Part shown: in pieces, positions 19,217 through 27,814 of the stretch
How positions within the stretch are numbered: position 1 is the first letter of the stretch
Layout of the letters: every line of letters starts with the position of its first letter
Origin: DATJKD01 sp963834855
GTDB taxonomy: Bacteria; Pseudomonadota; Gammaproteobacteria; Steroidobacterales; Steroidobacteraceae
Assembly: GCA_963834855.1 (NCBI GenBank)
Contig: CAWIDH010000021.1
Location: 153,237-217,236, forward strand
DNA: 64,000 nucleotides
Direction of reading: 5' to 3'
Notes under the pieces: generated by a model
The model's database searches: none
What the model was told of the DNA's origin: nothing
The model's input: only the letters and a program-made list of their open reading frames with translations
Translations under genes and position numbers: made by a program

Positions 19217-19729
19217 ATGAACAGCAAGACTCTGCGCTCGTTGGCCACATTAGTGCTGCTTCTAGCAGGCGCACACGCCCGGGCTGCTGTTCTCTACACC
19301 TTCTCGTCGCAAGCACACTCGCATCCTTCGTCGGACTTCAGCTTCATTGTGGATGACCTTCTGACCAAGACCACGATCGTTGAGGCGAGCGATCTCTTTG
19401 ACGTCGTCACCTACGTTGCAGATGGAACCCTCGGCTTTGTGGGATTCACTGACCCTCAGACGGATCCCGTCATATCTCTTTCTTATCCGGATACCGGGGT
19501 CCATGTCCTCTATATTGACTGGCCAGAACCATTCACTCATCTGGGTTCGTATATACGCGGCAGTGGAGTAACGCTGGTTATTACCAGCGTGAGCGTGGCC
19601 GAGTCCGGCACTCTCGGGCTGCTCGGTTTCGGCCTCGCGGGTCTGGGGTTTATGCGACGACGCAGAGCACGTGAGCGACACGCTCAATGCAGCACGAAGC
19701 CCGACCACGCGCCGGGCTTTTTGTTTTAG
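19217..19729 (+). CDS. Exported protein with PEP-CTERM-like sorting signal
   Basis: A 170-residue protein with a signal peptide (residues 1-23, cleavage near ARAA). The mature part is Ser/Thr/Asp-rich without a known domain. The C-terminus has a transmembrane helix GTLGLLGFGLAGLGF followed by MRRRRARER, the layout of PEP-CTERM anchors processed by exosortase, but the PEP triplet reads ESG. A tail of about 15 residues after the Arg cluster is unusual; it is encoded across the rho-independent terminator, so the natural stop may have been lost. GGAAG about 11 nt upstream of ATG 19217. An exosortase would have to be elsewhere. Confidence 0.65.
   Translation: MNSKTLRSLATLVLLLAGAHARAAVLYTFSSQAHSHPSSDFSFIVDDLLTKTTIVEASDLFDVVTYVADGTLGFVGFTDPQTDPVISLSYPDTGVHVLYIDWPEPFTHLGSYIRGSGVTLVITSVSVAESGTLGLLGFGLAGLGFMRRRRARERHAQCSTKPDHAPGFLF
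19697..19726 (+). terminator. Rho-independent terminator
   Basis: AAGCCCG (19697-19703) pairs with CGGGCTT (19713-19719) and runs into a T-rich tract (19718-19726). It lies inside the last codons of the PEP-CTERM-like frame. Confidence 0.75.
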
Positions 19730-19912
19730 CGCGAACCCGGCAGATATTCGCGTCGCCTGACCGCACAGGAGGGCGGGACGCACGAGAAGGTTCTGGTCAC
19801 AGAATGATCAATCCAAGCGCCACGGCCATAACTCGCGTATTCTGAGAATTACAAGAGGCAGTTATGCACAGGTCGTCCACCGCAGCGGTGCACAACCTCC
19901 AAGGACGCGGTG

Positions 19913-20236
19913 ATGAAACGCAATAACAAGCGGCCGAAGCTCAGCACCGAACAGCGCGCCCTCGCACGCATCGCCCAGCGCGCACGTGGGTTTGCCGAAG
20001 AAGCTCGAACGAAGGCGCAACGGGCGAAGGCAGCGTGGAAACAAGCGCGCGACGCCGTTAGAGAAGCCAAGCGAGCCGCCAAGCGTGCCCGCAAGGCCGC
20101 GAAAGAAGCTCAAGCGTCCTTCAAGCGCGCCATGATAAGAAGAAGAGAAGAAGAAGAGGAGTGCTCGAGGCTGAGCCGATTGCCCTCTCGCAGTGCTTTC
20201 AATTCCCGGGCGGACTCGGCATATTCTCGCGTATGA
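19913..20236 (+). CDS. Small Lys/Arg/Ala-rich helical protein
   Basis: A 107-residue protein from ATG 19913, with AAGGA about 8 nt upstream. Residues about 10-75 are a long basic amphipathic helix (QRAKAAWKQARDAV, KRAAKRARKAAKEAQ), like the histone-H1-like or AlgP-type nucleic-acid-binding tails. A GAA-rich microsatellite near 20132-20160 encodes RRREEEEE and could slip. The TGA stop overlaps the ATG of the next gene (ATGA at 20233-20236), suggesting translational coupling. Function unknown; nucleoid or RNA binding is a guess. Confidence 0.6.
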   Translation: MKRNNKRPKLSTEQRALARIAQRARGFAEEARTKAQRAKAAWKQARDAVREAKRAAKRARKAAKEAQASFKRAMIRRREEEEECSRLSRLPSRSAFNSRADSAYSRV

Positions 20237-20526
20237 CGACGGTCCATCGCCGGGCATCCTTCGACACCTCCTCCTGGGTTTCGCTGCGCTGGGAACGCGG
20301 CACCCGTTACTACCGCACGCACCTGGAACAGGACCTGTGGGGCCACTGGACACTGACCAGGGTCGCCGGGCGCAAGGGCACATCCCGCGGGCGCTACATG
20401 ACCAGCTGGGTCGCCTCTCTGGAGGTCGGCCTGGTGACCCTGGGGGCGATCGGCAAGCGCCGCCGCGAACTCGGCTACCGCCTGGTGAGCCGCGGGCCTG
20501 CCGATCGACTCGACTCTGCCGCATAG
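20233..20526 (+). CDS. Small WGR-domain-like protein
   Basis: 97 residues. The pattern SLRWERGTRYYRTHLEQDLWGHW, then TRVAGRKGTSRGR, then a helix and ending RRRELGYRLV, follows the WGR domain (nucleic-acid-binding module known from PARPs and small bacterial proteins), although the eponymous W-G-R triplet reads V-A-G-R. Cysteines and other domains are absent. It overlaps the upstream basic-protein gene by four bases, and TATTCT lies 5 nt before its ATG, so it may also be transcribed on its own. Confidence 0.6.
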   Translation: MTTVHRRASFDTSSWVSLRWERGTRYYRTHLEQDLWGHWTLTRVAGRKGTSRGRYMTSWVASLEVGLVTLGAIGKRRRELGYRLVSRGPADRLDSAA

Positions 20527-20565
20527 GCATCGAGTCTGCCTGTAGTCCTGTCGTCCGCTTGCCGA

Positions 20566-22086
20566 TCAACCGGGCGCGGGAGGCTGCGCCGCCCGCTGGG
20601 CGACGATGGCCTTGTACGCCGTGTAGTACTTGTAGATGTTGCTCACGTAGTCAACCGTCTCACGGCCGATGTCGCGTGCCGCGATGATTTCGACGTTGCC
20701 AAACCACTGGTTCGGGTCCAGTCCTACTGACTTCGCTTTCTGCCGCAGCTTCGCCACGCGCGCAGGGCCGGCATTGTAGGCAGCGAGCGTGAACAGCCCG
20801 CGGTCCAGGGGATCGAGACCTTCATCCGCAAAGTAGCGATCCCGCAGGAAGCGCATGTACTTGACGCTCGCGTGGATGTTGTTCTCGAGAGTTTCGACGT
20901 TCTTGATGCCGACGTTGCGATCGGCTGCCGTCGAGGGCTTTATCTGCATGACGCCCACCGCGCCGGCAGAACTGCGCTTCGATTGATCGAGCTGGGATTC
21001 CTGGTAGCCCTGCGCAACCACCAGGAGCCAGTCGGAATCGTACTGATCCGCATACTTGCGGAAATATGCGGCCATGTCCCGATACTTCTTGAGCTCCGCC
21101 TCGCTGGTCGGATTCTTGAGTCGCTCGGCCTTGCCGAGATAGCGCTCTAGCAGGACGTTGCCGAAGAGCGTCCCTGCACGGTGCGTCGTGACGAAATCGT
21201 CAATGACCTTCTTGATCTTCGGTGCGTCCTTGCGCAGGGCCCAGGCGATCTCCCCGTCGGAGCGAAGTGGCACTTGCGAGTGCACGACCAGCTGGTCGTA
21301 AAGCTGCGCCCAGAACTCCGCGATCGGACGCTTGCCGATGGTCGCCGGAATGATGCCGGCGTCGACCATTTGCAGGAGATCCTCGTCTTCGAGGCGCGCA
21401 TCGGCCTCCTTGATCGACACCGGGCGGGCACCGGCCTTCTTGAGGCGATCATTGAGCGCGACGAGATCTTCGTGGTAGCTGCTCGAGCGACGCACGTGAA
21501 TTTCGCGCCCGGCGAGATCGGCTTCCGTGAGGATGGCGGGCGCGCCTTTCCGTGTGACGACGACATCTTCGATCCCTGACGCCGTAGGGGCGGAAAACTC
21601 CACGGTCTCCCGCCGCCGATCGGTGACCGTGAATGTTCCGATGGCGACGTCTCCATAGCCTTCGGCCAGGGCGGGGAGCAGGCGATCGCGTGTGGTCGGA
21701 ATGATGACGATCTTCGGCCGCAGCTTCGAATTGCCGATGACGGGCAGACCCTTCTCGAGCTCGCGCAACGATTCGTAGGCAATGCCCTTCTGCTCGGGAC
21801 CGTCCATGTAGTAGAGCGTGCGGCTGAAGGGGACGAGCACGCGCAGGAAGCGCCGCTCCGCCAGGTCATCGTAGTCCCCGGTCCACCGCTGATTCAGGTT
21901 GAGGATGTCGGCTGCGGCGAGATCCTGAAACGGCGTGGGGTCGGAGGGTACCGCAGTGGCGGGTGGCGCAGCTTCCCCGGCAGGAGCATCCGCTGCAGTG
22001 GAGGAGGGCTCTCGTTCGCCGCACGCCGTCAGCAGGAATGCTAGACAACTTACGAGGGCTCGCATACCCGTTACGCGAACTTGCAT
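20566..22086 (-). CDS. mltF: Membrane-bound lytic murein transglycosylase F-like lipoprotein
   Basis: 506 residues from ATG 22086 with GAGAGG upstream. A lipoprotein signal with lipobox LLTAC (Cys about residue 22) is followed by a periplasmic substrate-binding (SBP_bac_3-type) domain (about 65-310) and a C-terminal SLT domain with catalytic Glu in QGYQESQLDQS, then GVMQIKPSTA and FTLAAYNAGPARV. This is the MltF architecture; it cleaves peptidoglycan glycan strands to 1,6-anhydro ends. A longer frame to 22299 overlaps the next small gene and is not used. Confidence 0.9.
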   Translation of the reverse strand: MQVRVTGMRALVSCLAFLLTACGEREPSSTAADAPAGEAAPPATAVPSDPTPFQDLAAADILNLNQRWTGDYDDLAERRFLRVLVPFSRTLYYMDGPEQKGIAYESLRELEKGLPVIGNSKLRPKIVIIPTTRDRLLPALAEGYGDVAIGTFTVTDRRRETVEFSAPTASGIEDVVVTRKGAPAILTEADLAGREIHVRRSSSYHEDLVALNDRLKKAGARPVSIKEADARLEDEDLLQMVDAGIIPATIGKRPIAEFWAQLYDQLVVHSQVPLRSDGEIAWALRKDAPKIKKVIDDFVTTHRAGTLFGNVLLERYLGKAERLKNPTSEAELKKYRDMAAYFRKYADQYDSDWLLVVAQGYQESQLDQSKRSSAGAVGVMQIKPSTAADRNVGIKNVETLENNIHASVKYMRFLRDRYFADEGLDPLDRGLFTLAAYNAGPARVAKLRQKAKSVGLDPNQWFGNVEIIAARDIGRETVDYVSNIYKYYTAYKAIVAQRAAQPPAPG

Positions 22087-22136
22087 ACGTACCTCTCCAT
22101 CAGGATTCACGATCCAGTTGTTCCCCAAGCCGGCAA

Positions 22137-22339
22137 TCATCGCGAAGGAAAGATGCTCTTCCAGTCCTTCTTCATGTCCATCACCGTCCAGCCCTTGGCC
22201 ATTGCTTCGTCGAGACCCTTGTCGAGCCGGCCGATCGAGGACGCGATGGCAGCGGGTCGGCCGGCTGCGCGAAGGCAGTTGTGAAAGCCATCGCTGCAAT
22301 GGATGCCATCCCCGGGCGACGCAGGAAGCGCCACCTCAA
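22137..22339 (-). pseudogene. Small exported protein gene, one frameshift
   Basis: A TTG start (22337-22339) overlaps the TGA of the membrane-protein gene upstream. It gives a good signal peptide (basic n-region RWRFLRR, hydrophobic core, cleavage after AFA in AFAQPADP). One base appears to be missing after AQPAD; the continuation AAIASSIGRLDKGLDEAMAKGW and MDMKKDWKSIFPSR ends at 22137. The corrected size is about 67 residues. Position and coupling suggest it works with the polytopic membrane protein. I do not recognise the family with certainty. Confidence 0.45.
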
Positions 22340-23565
22340 ATGAGGACTTTCACAAACCGCTTGAGCAGTTCTTCAAGAGAAATGAGGGTGAGCAAGAGCG
22401 GAATGATCGGCAACAGCACCGCAATGACCAGCTGGATCACGGCGGCCCTTGTGATCGGCACGACGCTCATGCTGCGCACCGTTTCAAAGCTGTTCCCGAG
22501 ATCGGCCAACGATTGGATGTCTGCGCTCCCGACGAGGGGTTCGTCCCGCGGTTTCGGGCCGCGCAGCCACTTTTCATGGAACTCGTCCACATAGCGCCGC
22601 GAGAGCTGGTGGTATTCACGCAGCCCTGTGCGCTTGGCGGCGGCCAGGGGCATCATGAAGACCAACAAGGGCCCAACGATGACAAAGACTATTACAGCGG
22701 TGAAGGTCACAACCTCGACGTAGAAGGAAGTCAACACGGCGCCCTCGAAGAGGATCGTGTTGGCCAGTGTTCCCGCCAGCAGCGCGCCTTGCGCGAACAA
22801 CACCGGTGCGAAGGCTCGCGTGATACCCGACAGGAAGCCGATGCCGCCCATGCCGTCCGGATGGAGGGGGGAATAGGCCAGGGGCAAACGCGATACCTGC
22901 CAGAGGAACCGTGCCCAGATGAACAGGCGGAAGTACCAACGCACGAGAATGAACTGAAATACCGGCAGGCTGACGAACAAGTACCACCACCCTGCGAGCC
23001 GAAGCTGCGGACGGCCCTCGACCGGTGTCGCATACCAGGTCGGCACGTCCAACACCATGTAGTTCCGCCATATGACAAAAATGCCGACGATGTAGACCAA
23101 TGCGACGATCAACGATTCGGCGACGATGGAATTACGCAGCCGCAGCGCGTTCTCGAGCGCAGCATTGAAGCCGGTGCGTATCGCATTCGTCACGAGACCC
23201 TGCGAAACGAACTGTTCGACGACGGTGCGCGTACGCTGGTGCACCAACAGCTCGGCGGCGATCAGCAGCGGCAACGCAATGACGAAGCGTACATGCGCAT
23301 CGACGTCGAACAGGAAAGGAACGGCAACCGCTTTGCCCACTGCCATGCCGTCGGCAATTGACAGAACCAGCAACGGTACCCAGGCGAAGAGCGCAATTGC
23401 CACGATTCGGCGGCGAACGAGTTCGAGCGCGCCACCGGAGAGGTGGGCACGTCGCAGGAGTTGGAAAAGGGGACCTCCCAGGACGAGTGAGAAATCGGTC
23501 GCATCCGCTGATGCACTATTACTCGGCTGAACGCGCAACGTTGTATTCCCCCATTTCCCGGGCAC
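22336..23565 (-). CDS. Conserved polytopic membrane protein of unknown function
   Basis: 409 residues with about seven hydrophobic helices (for example VAIALFAWVPLLVLSI, VIALPLLIAAELLV, LIVALVYIVGIFVIW, VVTFTAVIVFVIVGPLLVF). Between them lie conserved-looking polar patches (HQRTRTVVEQFVSQGLV; SPLHPDGMGGIGFL; EYHQLSRRYVDEFHEKWL). There is no transporter or enzyme signature that I can name. The stop codon overlaps the start of the small exported protein gene downstream. Exact start uncertain; 23565 is the longest frame. Confidence 0.75.
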   Translation of the reverse strand: MPGKWGNTTLRVQPSNSASADATDFSLVLGGPLFQLLRRAHLSGGALELVRRRIVAIALFAWVPLLVLSIADGMAVGKAVAVPFLFDVDAHVRFVIALPLLIAAELLVHQRTRTVVEQFVSQGLVTNAIRTGFNAALENALRLRNSIVAESLIVALVYIVGIFVIWRNYMVLDVPTWYATPVEGRPQLRLAGWWYLFVSLPVFQFILVRWYFRLFIWARFLWQVSRLPLAYSPLHPDGMGGIGFLSGITRAFAPVLFAQGALLAGTLANTILFEGAVLTSFYVEVVTFTAVIVFVIVGPLLVFMMPLAAAKRTGLREYHQLSRRYVDEFHEKWLRGPKPRDEPLVGSADIQSLADLGNSFETVRSMSVVPITRAAVIQLVIAVLLPIIPLLLTLISLEELLKRFVKVLI

Positions 23566-23598
23566 AGCTTACCGCGATCTTCTGGCGAGCAGCGCGAG

Positions 23599-23731
23599 TC
23601 ATTTCTTCGTGACCAGCTGCCACTCGCTAAAGTCAGCCTCGGGTGCTGCTTCTTTGACCGCTGCCCGCCATGGCGCGTCGCATCTCCAGGCTGAGGTGGT
23701 TCATGATGTCCTCGATATGAACCTGTGCCAT
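23599..23731 (-). pseudogene. Small conserved-looking protein gene, one frameshift
   Basis: ATG 23731 has GAGAGG 9 nt upstream. The first 21 residues (MAQVHIEDIMNHLSLEMRRAM) are followed by a +1 shift, after which KEAAPEADFSEWQLVTKK ends at TGA 23599. The total of 133 nt is 44 codons plus one base. Such short acidic proteins of about 45 residues are common in this group, but I cannot give a function. Too short for standard gene callers once broken. Confidence 0.4.
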
Positions 23732-23806
23732 CGGCGGTTACCTCTCCAGCTGCCGTTGGGGTGAAAATACAATCCGTCGGGATGTGTCGCTGCAAGGGAC
23801 TATGCC

Positions 23807-24490
23807 ATGACTGCCATCCGTTTCTATACCGGCCCGCTTTCAATGTTCGGCGCCAAGGCAGAGATTGCGCTCCTTGAGAAGGGCCTCGACTTCGAGCGGA
23901 TCGTGGTCCCCTTCGCCGAAGGCGACCGCTACGAGCCGAAGCACCCCGAGGTCGTCCGCATCAACCCGAAGCGGCAGGTGCCGGTGCTGATCCACGGTGA
24001 CGTGGAGGTATTCGATTCCACGCAGATCTTCGAGTATCTCGAGCATGCCTTTCCGATCCCGCCGCTCTGGCCCGAGGCGCCCGCCGCGCGTGCGGAGGCG
24101 CGGCAGCTCGAGCTGAAGTCCGACGAGGTGTTCTTTCCTCACATCATCAAGCTGATGGGCCTCGAAGACACGCCCGACGACCCGGCGGCGGTGTCCGCGC
24201 GCGCCGCAGCGTCCCGGTTCTACGACGAGATGAATGCGCGGCTCGAGTCCCGCGCCTTCCTCGCCGGCGATTTTTCCTACGCCGACATTGCCTTCTTCAT
24301 GGTGCAGCTCTTCGGCGAGCGGAAGGGCGCGATCATGACCAGTGCCACGCCGCGGCTGCTCGACTGGCGCGTGAGGATGCTCGAGCGGCGGCCGGTCAGG
24401 AAAGTCGCCGGGGCGATGGCAGCGTGGCTGGCATCGCAGGGTCGTCCGGTCCCCGCGTATCTCGCCGGCGCGCTTCCGCTCCCTGCCTGA
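23807..24490 (+). CDS. Glutathione S-transferase family protein
   Basis: 227 residues. N-terminal thioredoxin-like domain with the start of strand 1 (IRFYTGPLSMFGAKAEIAL), the cis-Pro region RQVPVLI and the glutathione-binding ST of VFDSTQIFEYLE, then the all-helical C-terminal domain (FLAGDFSYADIAFFMVQL). A Ser at the catalytic position suggests a beta- or zeta-like bacterial GST. The substrate is unknown. An AATACAATC -10-like element lies about 40 nt upstream. Confidence 0.88.
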   Translation: MTAIRFYTGPLSMFGAKAEIALLEKGLDFERIVVPFAEGDRYEPKHPEVVRINPKRQVPVLIHGDVEVFDSTQIFEYLEHAFPIPPLWPEAPAARAEARQLELKSDEVFFPHIIKLMGLEDTPDDPAAVSARAAASRFYDEMNARLESRAFLAGDFSYADIAFFMVQLFGERKGAIMTSATPRLLDWRVRMLERRPVRKVAGAMAAWLASQGRPVPAYLAGALPLPA

Positions 24491-24506
24491 CTGTAGACAA
24501 CCTCCG

Positions 24507-25802
24507 TCAGAGCTGGGAAGAGAGCAACGCGGAGGCGTGCTCCAGCACCTTTTCGTGCCACGGCCGGTTTTTCCAGGCTTCGTATGTCATCCGGCGGGCA
24601 CGCAACAGATCCTGCTCGAACACTTCGGTTACCCGATCGGCGAACGGACCATCATAGATGTTGAGGTTGGCCTCGTCGTTGAGCCGGAACGACCGATTGT
24701 CGAAATTGGTCGAACCCACCGACACCATCAGGTGATCCACGATCAGCGCCTTGCAATGAAACATGGTGGGTTGATATTCGTAGATCTCGGCGCCTGCCTC
24801 GAGCAGCTCGCCCCAGCGTGCGCGCGAAGCTTTGCGCACGACCTCCGTATCGATGTGCTCGCCGGGGACGATGATCCTCACTTGCACGCCTCGTTCGAGA
24901 GCCGCACGGAGTGCCTGCAGTGCGAGCTCGTCGGGCACGAAATAGGACGCGGCCATGTCGATGCTGCGCTCTGCGGCCGTAATGGAAAGCAGGTACATGA
25001 GCAGCATGCTGTCGCCGCCGCCGCTCGGGGAGCTGGTGAAGACCTGCGCCTGCGCGTCGCCAGCGGGTTGCAGTTCCGGAAAGTATTCGGGTCCCTGCAG
25101 GACCATACCGGTTGTCTTGATCCAGTTGTCCATGAATGCCGCCTGCATCTGAGCGACGGCCGGCCCCTCCAGCCGGTAATGCGAGTCGCGCCAATGCGCC
25201 GGTGACTCCGCGTTGCCGTCCCAGTTGTCGGCGATTCCGACGCCACCGGTGAAGCCGACCCGGCCGTCGACGACGAGCAGCTTTCGGTGTGTGCGGTTGT
25301 TCATCCGCCCGAGGTGATACCAGTGCAACGGGTGGAAACGCTCCACGCGGACCCCGGCCGAGGTCATCGTCGCCAGAAGCGAGTCCTCGATCTTCTGGCT
25401 GCCGACCCAGTCGATGAGCACGTGCACGTCGACGCCTGCGGCGGCGCGCTCGGCCAGTGCCTCGGCGAAGGCCCGGCCGATTTCGCCGGACCAGTAGATG
25501 TAGGTCTCGAAGTTGATGCTGTGCCGGGCGGCCCTGATCGCCGCAAGCATGGCCGGAAATATCTCGACGCCGTTTTCGAGGTTGATGACGTCGTTTCCGT
25601 CGATGATGGGCGGGCCAAGGAGAATGCCGAGCTCGCGACGGAACTGCGGATCGTCGATCGAATATCGATGCTCGAGTCTTCGCTCGATCTGTCCTTCGCT
25701 GCCGACGAAGTTCAGCGCGATGACGGCGCCGAGTCCCGCCAACAACGCGCCGATGATGGCGGCCGCAATCGTTCGCTTGCTGGTCCACGTCACGCGGCGC
25801 AT
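24507..25802 (-). CDS. Cardiolipin synthase-like phospholipase D family protein
   Basis: 431 residues with one N-terminal membrane helix (residues 10-33) and two PLD HKD motifs: H172-x-K174-x4-D179 (HRKLLVVDGRVGFTGG) and a second near residue 350 (HCKALIVDHLMVSVGSTNFDNRS in two parts). The spacing and length match ClsB/ClsC-type transphosphatidylases, which condense two phosphatidylglycerols (or PG with PE) into cardiolipin. It is convergent with the GST gene. Confidence 0.88.
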   Translation of the reverse strand: MRRVTWTSKRTIAAAIIGALLAGLGAVIALNFVGSEGQIERRLEHRYSIDDPQFRRELGILLGPPIIDGNDVINLENGVEIFPAMLAAIRAARHSINFETYIYWSGEIGRAFAEALAERAAAGVDVHVLIDWVGSQKIEDSLLATMTSAGVRVERFHPLHWYHLGRMNNRTHRKLLVVDGRVGFTGGVGIADNWDGNAESPAHWRDSHYRLEGPAVAQMQAAFMDNWIKTTGMVLQGPEYFPELQPAGDAQAQVFTSSPSGGGDSMLLMYLLSITAAERSIDMAASYFVPDELALQALRAALERGVQVRIIVPGEHIDTEVVRKASRARWGELLEAGAEIYEYQPTMFHCKALIVDHLMVSVGSTNFDNRSFRLNDEANLNIYDGPFADRVTEVFEQDLLRARRMTYEAWKNRPWHEKVLEHASALLSSQL

Positions 25803-25850
25803 GGCAAGGACGGTCTCCGGGCCGCGCTCGCCGGCTCGGGCGTGTCGGGC

Positions 25851-26459
25851 CTAGTGCCGCAGCTGGAACACGACCCTCACGTGTGTCCAGGCGGAGACCG
25901 CTTGCGAGGCCTGGGTGGCGGGCGCGAAGTGCCAGCGCCGTACTGCGCTGACCGCGGCCTCATCAAGGCGCGGGAAACCGCTCGACTCGGCCACCTGGAC
26001 CTCGCGCGGCCGACCCCGCTCGTCGACGAGAACACGCAGTCGAACCGCACCTTGCTCGTCCATGCGCCGCGATGCGGGAGGATAGATCGGTTCCACGCGC
26101 CTGGTGACTTCGAGCGAAGTCGCCTCGGCCGGCGCGCGGCCGGCGGGCTCCGGCAGGGCAGCCACCTGGATCGCGTTGGGGCTGACTTCGGGCGCCGTTT
26201 CCGGTGGCGTGATTGGCGGAACTTCAGGAACCGGGATATCGAGCTCCCGATTCTGCGCGGGTGCCGGTGTCTCCGGCGGAATGGGCTCGGTTTTCTCTAT
26301 GTGCGTCTCGATCAGCACGGCCGGCTGTGGCGTGTCGATCAGCGGCGCCTCGACCACACCGAGCGAAACGGCCACCGCGTAGATGACGGCGACGTGGGCC
26401 ACGACCACCATCATCAGGAAGCCGCTGCGCGTGGCGGCGCTGGACTGGGTCAGGTACAC
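25851..26459 (-). CDS. TonB-family energy transducer
   Basis: 202 residues with one N-terminal membrane anchor (SGFLMMVVVAHVAVIYAVAV), a Pro/Glu-rich periplasm-spanning linker (residues about 45-100) and a TonB C-terminal domain (EPIYPPASRRMDEQGAVRLRV; RRWHFAPA). It transmits proton-motive force to outer-membrane transporters. No exbB/exbD or receptor gene is adjacent, so it is an orphan TonB; it may also serve as a structural protein. Confidence 0.88.
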   Translation of the reverse strand: MYLTQSSAATRSGFLMMVVVAHVAVIYAVAVSLGVVEAPLIDTPQPAVLIETHIEKTEPIPPETPAPAQNRELDIPVPEVPPITPPETAPEVSPNAIQVAALPEPAGRAPAEATSLEVTRRVEPIYPPASRRMDEQGAVRLRVLVDERGRPREVQVAESSGFPRLDEAAVSAVRRWHFAPATQASQAVSAWTHVRVVFQLRH

Positions 26460-26557
26460 GAGCCACCTCCTGGATGAGCTGCAATCTGCATCTCAACCGT
26501 GGCGAATGAGTTTGACCATGTACGAGCGCCGGGGATCGCCGTAGGTGCCGTCTGACG

Positions 26558-27814
26558 TCACTCGCGCGCCTCGCCCAGGCGCGCCGCGCGCATTGCGAGG
26601 TAGTTTCTCTCCGGAATGCTCGTGGTCTTGCCTGCCGCTGCGCGATAGAGCGTCACTGCAGCCTCGTGCTCACCGGCGCGCTCCAGCAGATGTGCGCGCA
26701 CGGCGTCCAGGCGGTGGCTGCCCTTCAGGCGGTCGTCGGCATCGAGCGGCGCCAGCAGTTCGAGGCCCGCATTCGGGCCATGCACCATCGCGGTCGCGAT
26801 GGCGTGGTTGAGCGCCACCACGGGGTTGTCGGACATCTGCTTGAGCACGCCATACAACGCGAGGATCTGCGGCCAGTCGGTGTCCTCGGCGCGCGCCGCC
26901 TCATCGTGCACGGCCGCGATCGCGGCCTGCAGCTGATATTCGCTGACCGATCCCCTCGACAGCGCGGCGCTGACGAGCGCGACGCCTTCGGCGATCGCTC
27001 CGCGGTCCCAGAGCGCCCGGTCCTGCTCGTCGAGCGGAATCAATTCGCCACCGGGCCCGGTCCGCGCCGCGCGGCGCGCGTCGGTCAGGAGCATCAGCGC
27101 CAGCAGGCCCGCAACCTCGCCGTCCTCGGGCAGCAGTCTGTGCAGCGCGCGCGTCAGGCGGATCGCTTCGTTGGACAGGTCGGTGCGATGCAGCTCGGCG
27201 CCGGAGCTCGTCATGTAGCCTTCATTGAAGATCAGGTAGAGCACATGCAGCACCGAGCTCAGTCGTCGCGCACGCTCCGCGGCGTCCGGCAGCTCGAACG
27301 GCGCGCCCGATGCCCTGATGGTCTGCTTCGCCCGGCTGATCCGCTGCGCCATCGTCGCCTCTGGCACCAGGAACGCCTTTGCAATCTCGCCCGTGGTCAA
27401 ACCGCCGACCGCGCGCAGGGTGAGCGCAATCGCGGATGCAGGCGAAAGCGCCGGATGGCAGCACATGAACAGCAGGACGAGCGTGTCGTCGGGATCGATG
27501 TGCGGTTCGCTGTACACCGCGGGCGCAACGACCATCGGCGCTTCCGCGGCGACGACACTCTCGCGGTTGCGTCGTGCGATCTCGCTGCGGATGTGATCGG
27601 TCATGCGCCGCAGCGCCACCTGCAGCAGCCAGCCGCGGGGGTTGTCTGGAACGCCATCGCGCGGCCATTGCGCCGCCGCAGCGATCAGCGCTTCCTGCAC
27701 GGCGTCCTCGCAGGCGGCAAGGTCGCGGAACCGCCGCATCACCGGGCCGAGCACCTGCGGCGCGAGGTCGCGCAGCAGGCGCTCGGTGCGGACATCCAGC
27801 GACGCGAACGTCAT
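26558..27814 (-). CDS. ECF42-type RNA polymerase sigma factor with C-terminal TPR extension
   Basis: 418 residues. Region 2 (RDLAACEDAVQEALIAAAAQW) and region 4 (LTLRAVGGLTTGEIAKAFLVPEATMAQRISRAK) occupy the first 190 residues. A long helical C-terminal domain follows (VLYLIFNEGYMTSSG; WPQILALYGVL; NPVVALNHAIA), the DUF6596/SnoaL-independent extension diagnostic of ECF42. The ATG overlaps the TGA of the DGPF gene (ATGA at 27811-27814), the conserved partner of this sigma class. No anti-sigma factor is present, as expected; regulation is thought to act through the C-terminal extension. Confidence 0.9.
   Translation of the reverse strand: MTFASLDVRTERLLRDLAPQVLGPVMRRFRDLAACEDAVQEALIAAAAQWPRDGVPDNPRGWLLQVALRRMTDHIRSEIARRNRESVVAAEAPMVVAPAVYSEPHIDPDDTLVLLFMCCHPALSPASAIALTLRAVGGLTTGEIAKAFLVPEATMAQRISRAKQTIRASGAPFELPDAAERARRLSSVLHVLYLIFNEGYMTSSGAELHRTDLSNEAIRLTRALHRLLPEDGEVAGLLALMLLTDARRAARTGPGGELIPLDEQDRALWDRGAIAEGVALVSAALSRGSVSEYQLQAAIAAVHDEAARAEDTDWPQILALYGVLKQMSDNPVVALNHAIATAMVHGPNAGLELLAPLDADDRLKGSHRLDAVRAHLLERAGEHEAAVTLYRAAAGKTTSIPERNYLAMRAARLGEARE

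Noticed and set aside
20132..20160. GAA-rich stretch as a contingency locus
   Set aside because: Only one copy and no evidence of length variation; mentioned only as a possibility.
26460..26557. Possible extra gene between tonB and the ECF42 gene
   Set aside because: No open frame with a start and ribosome binding site in this short gap.
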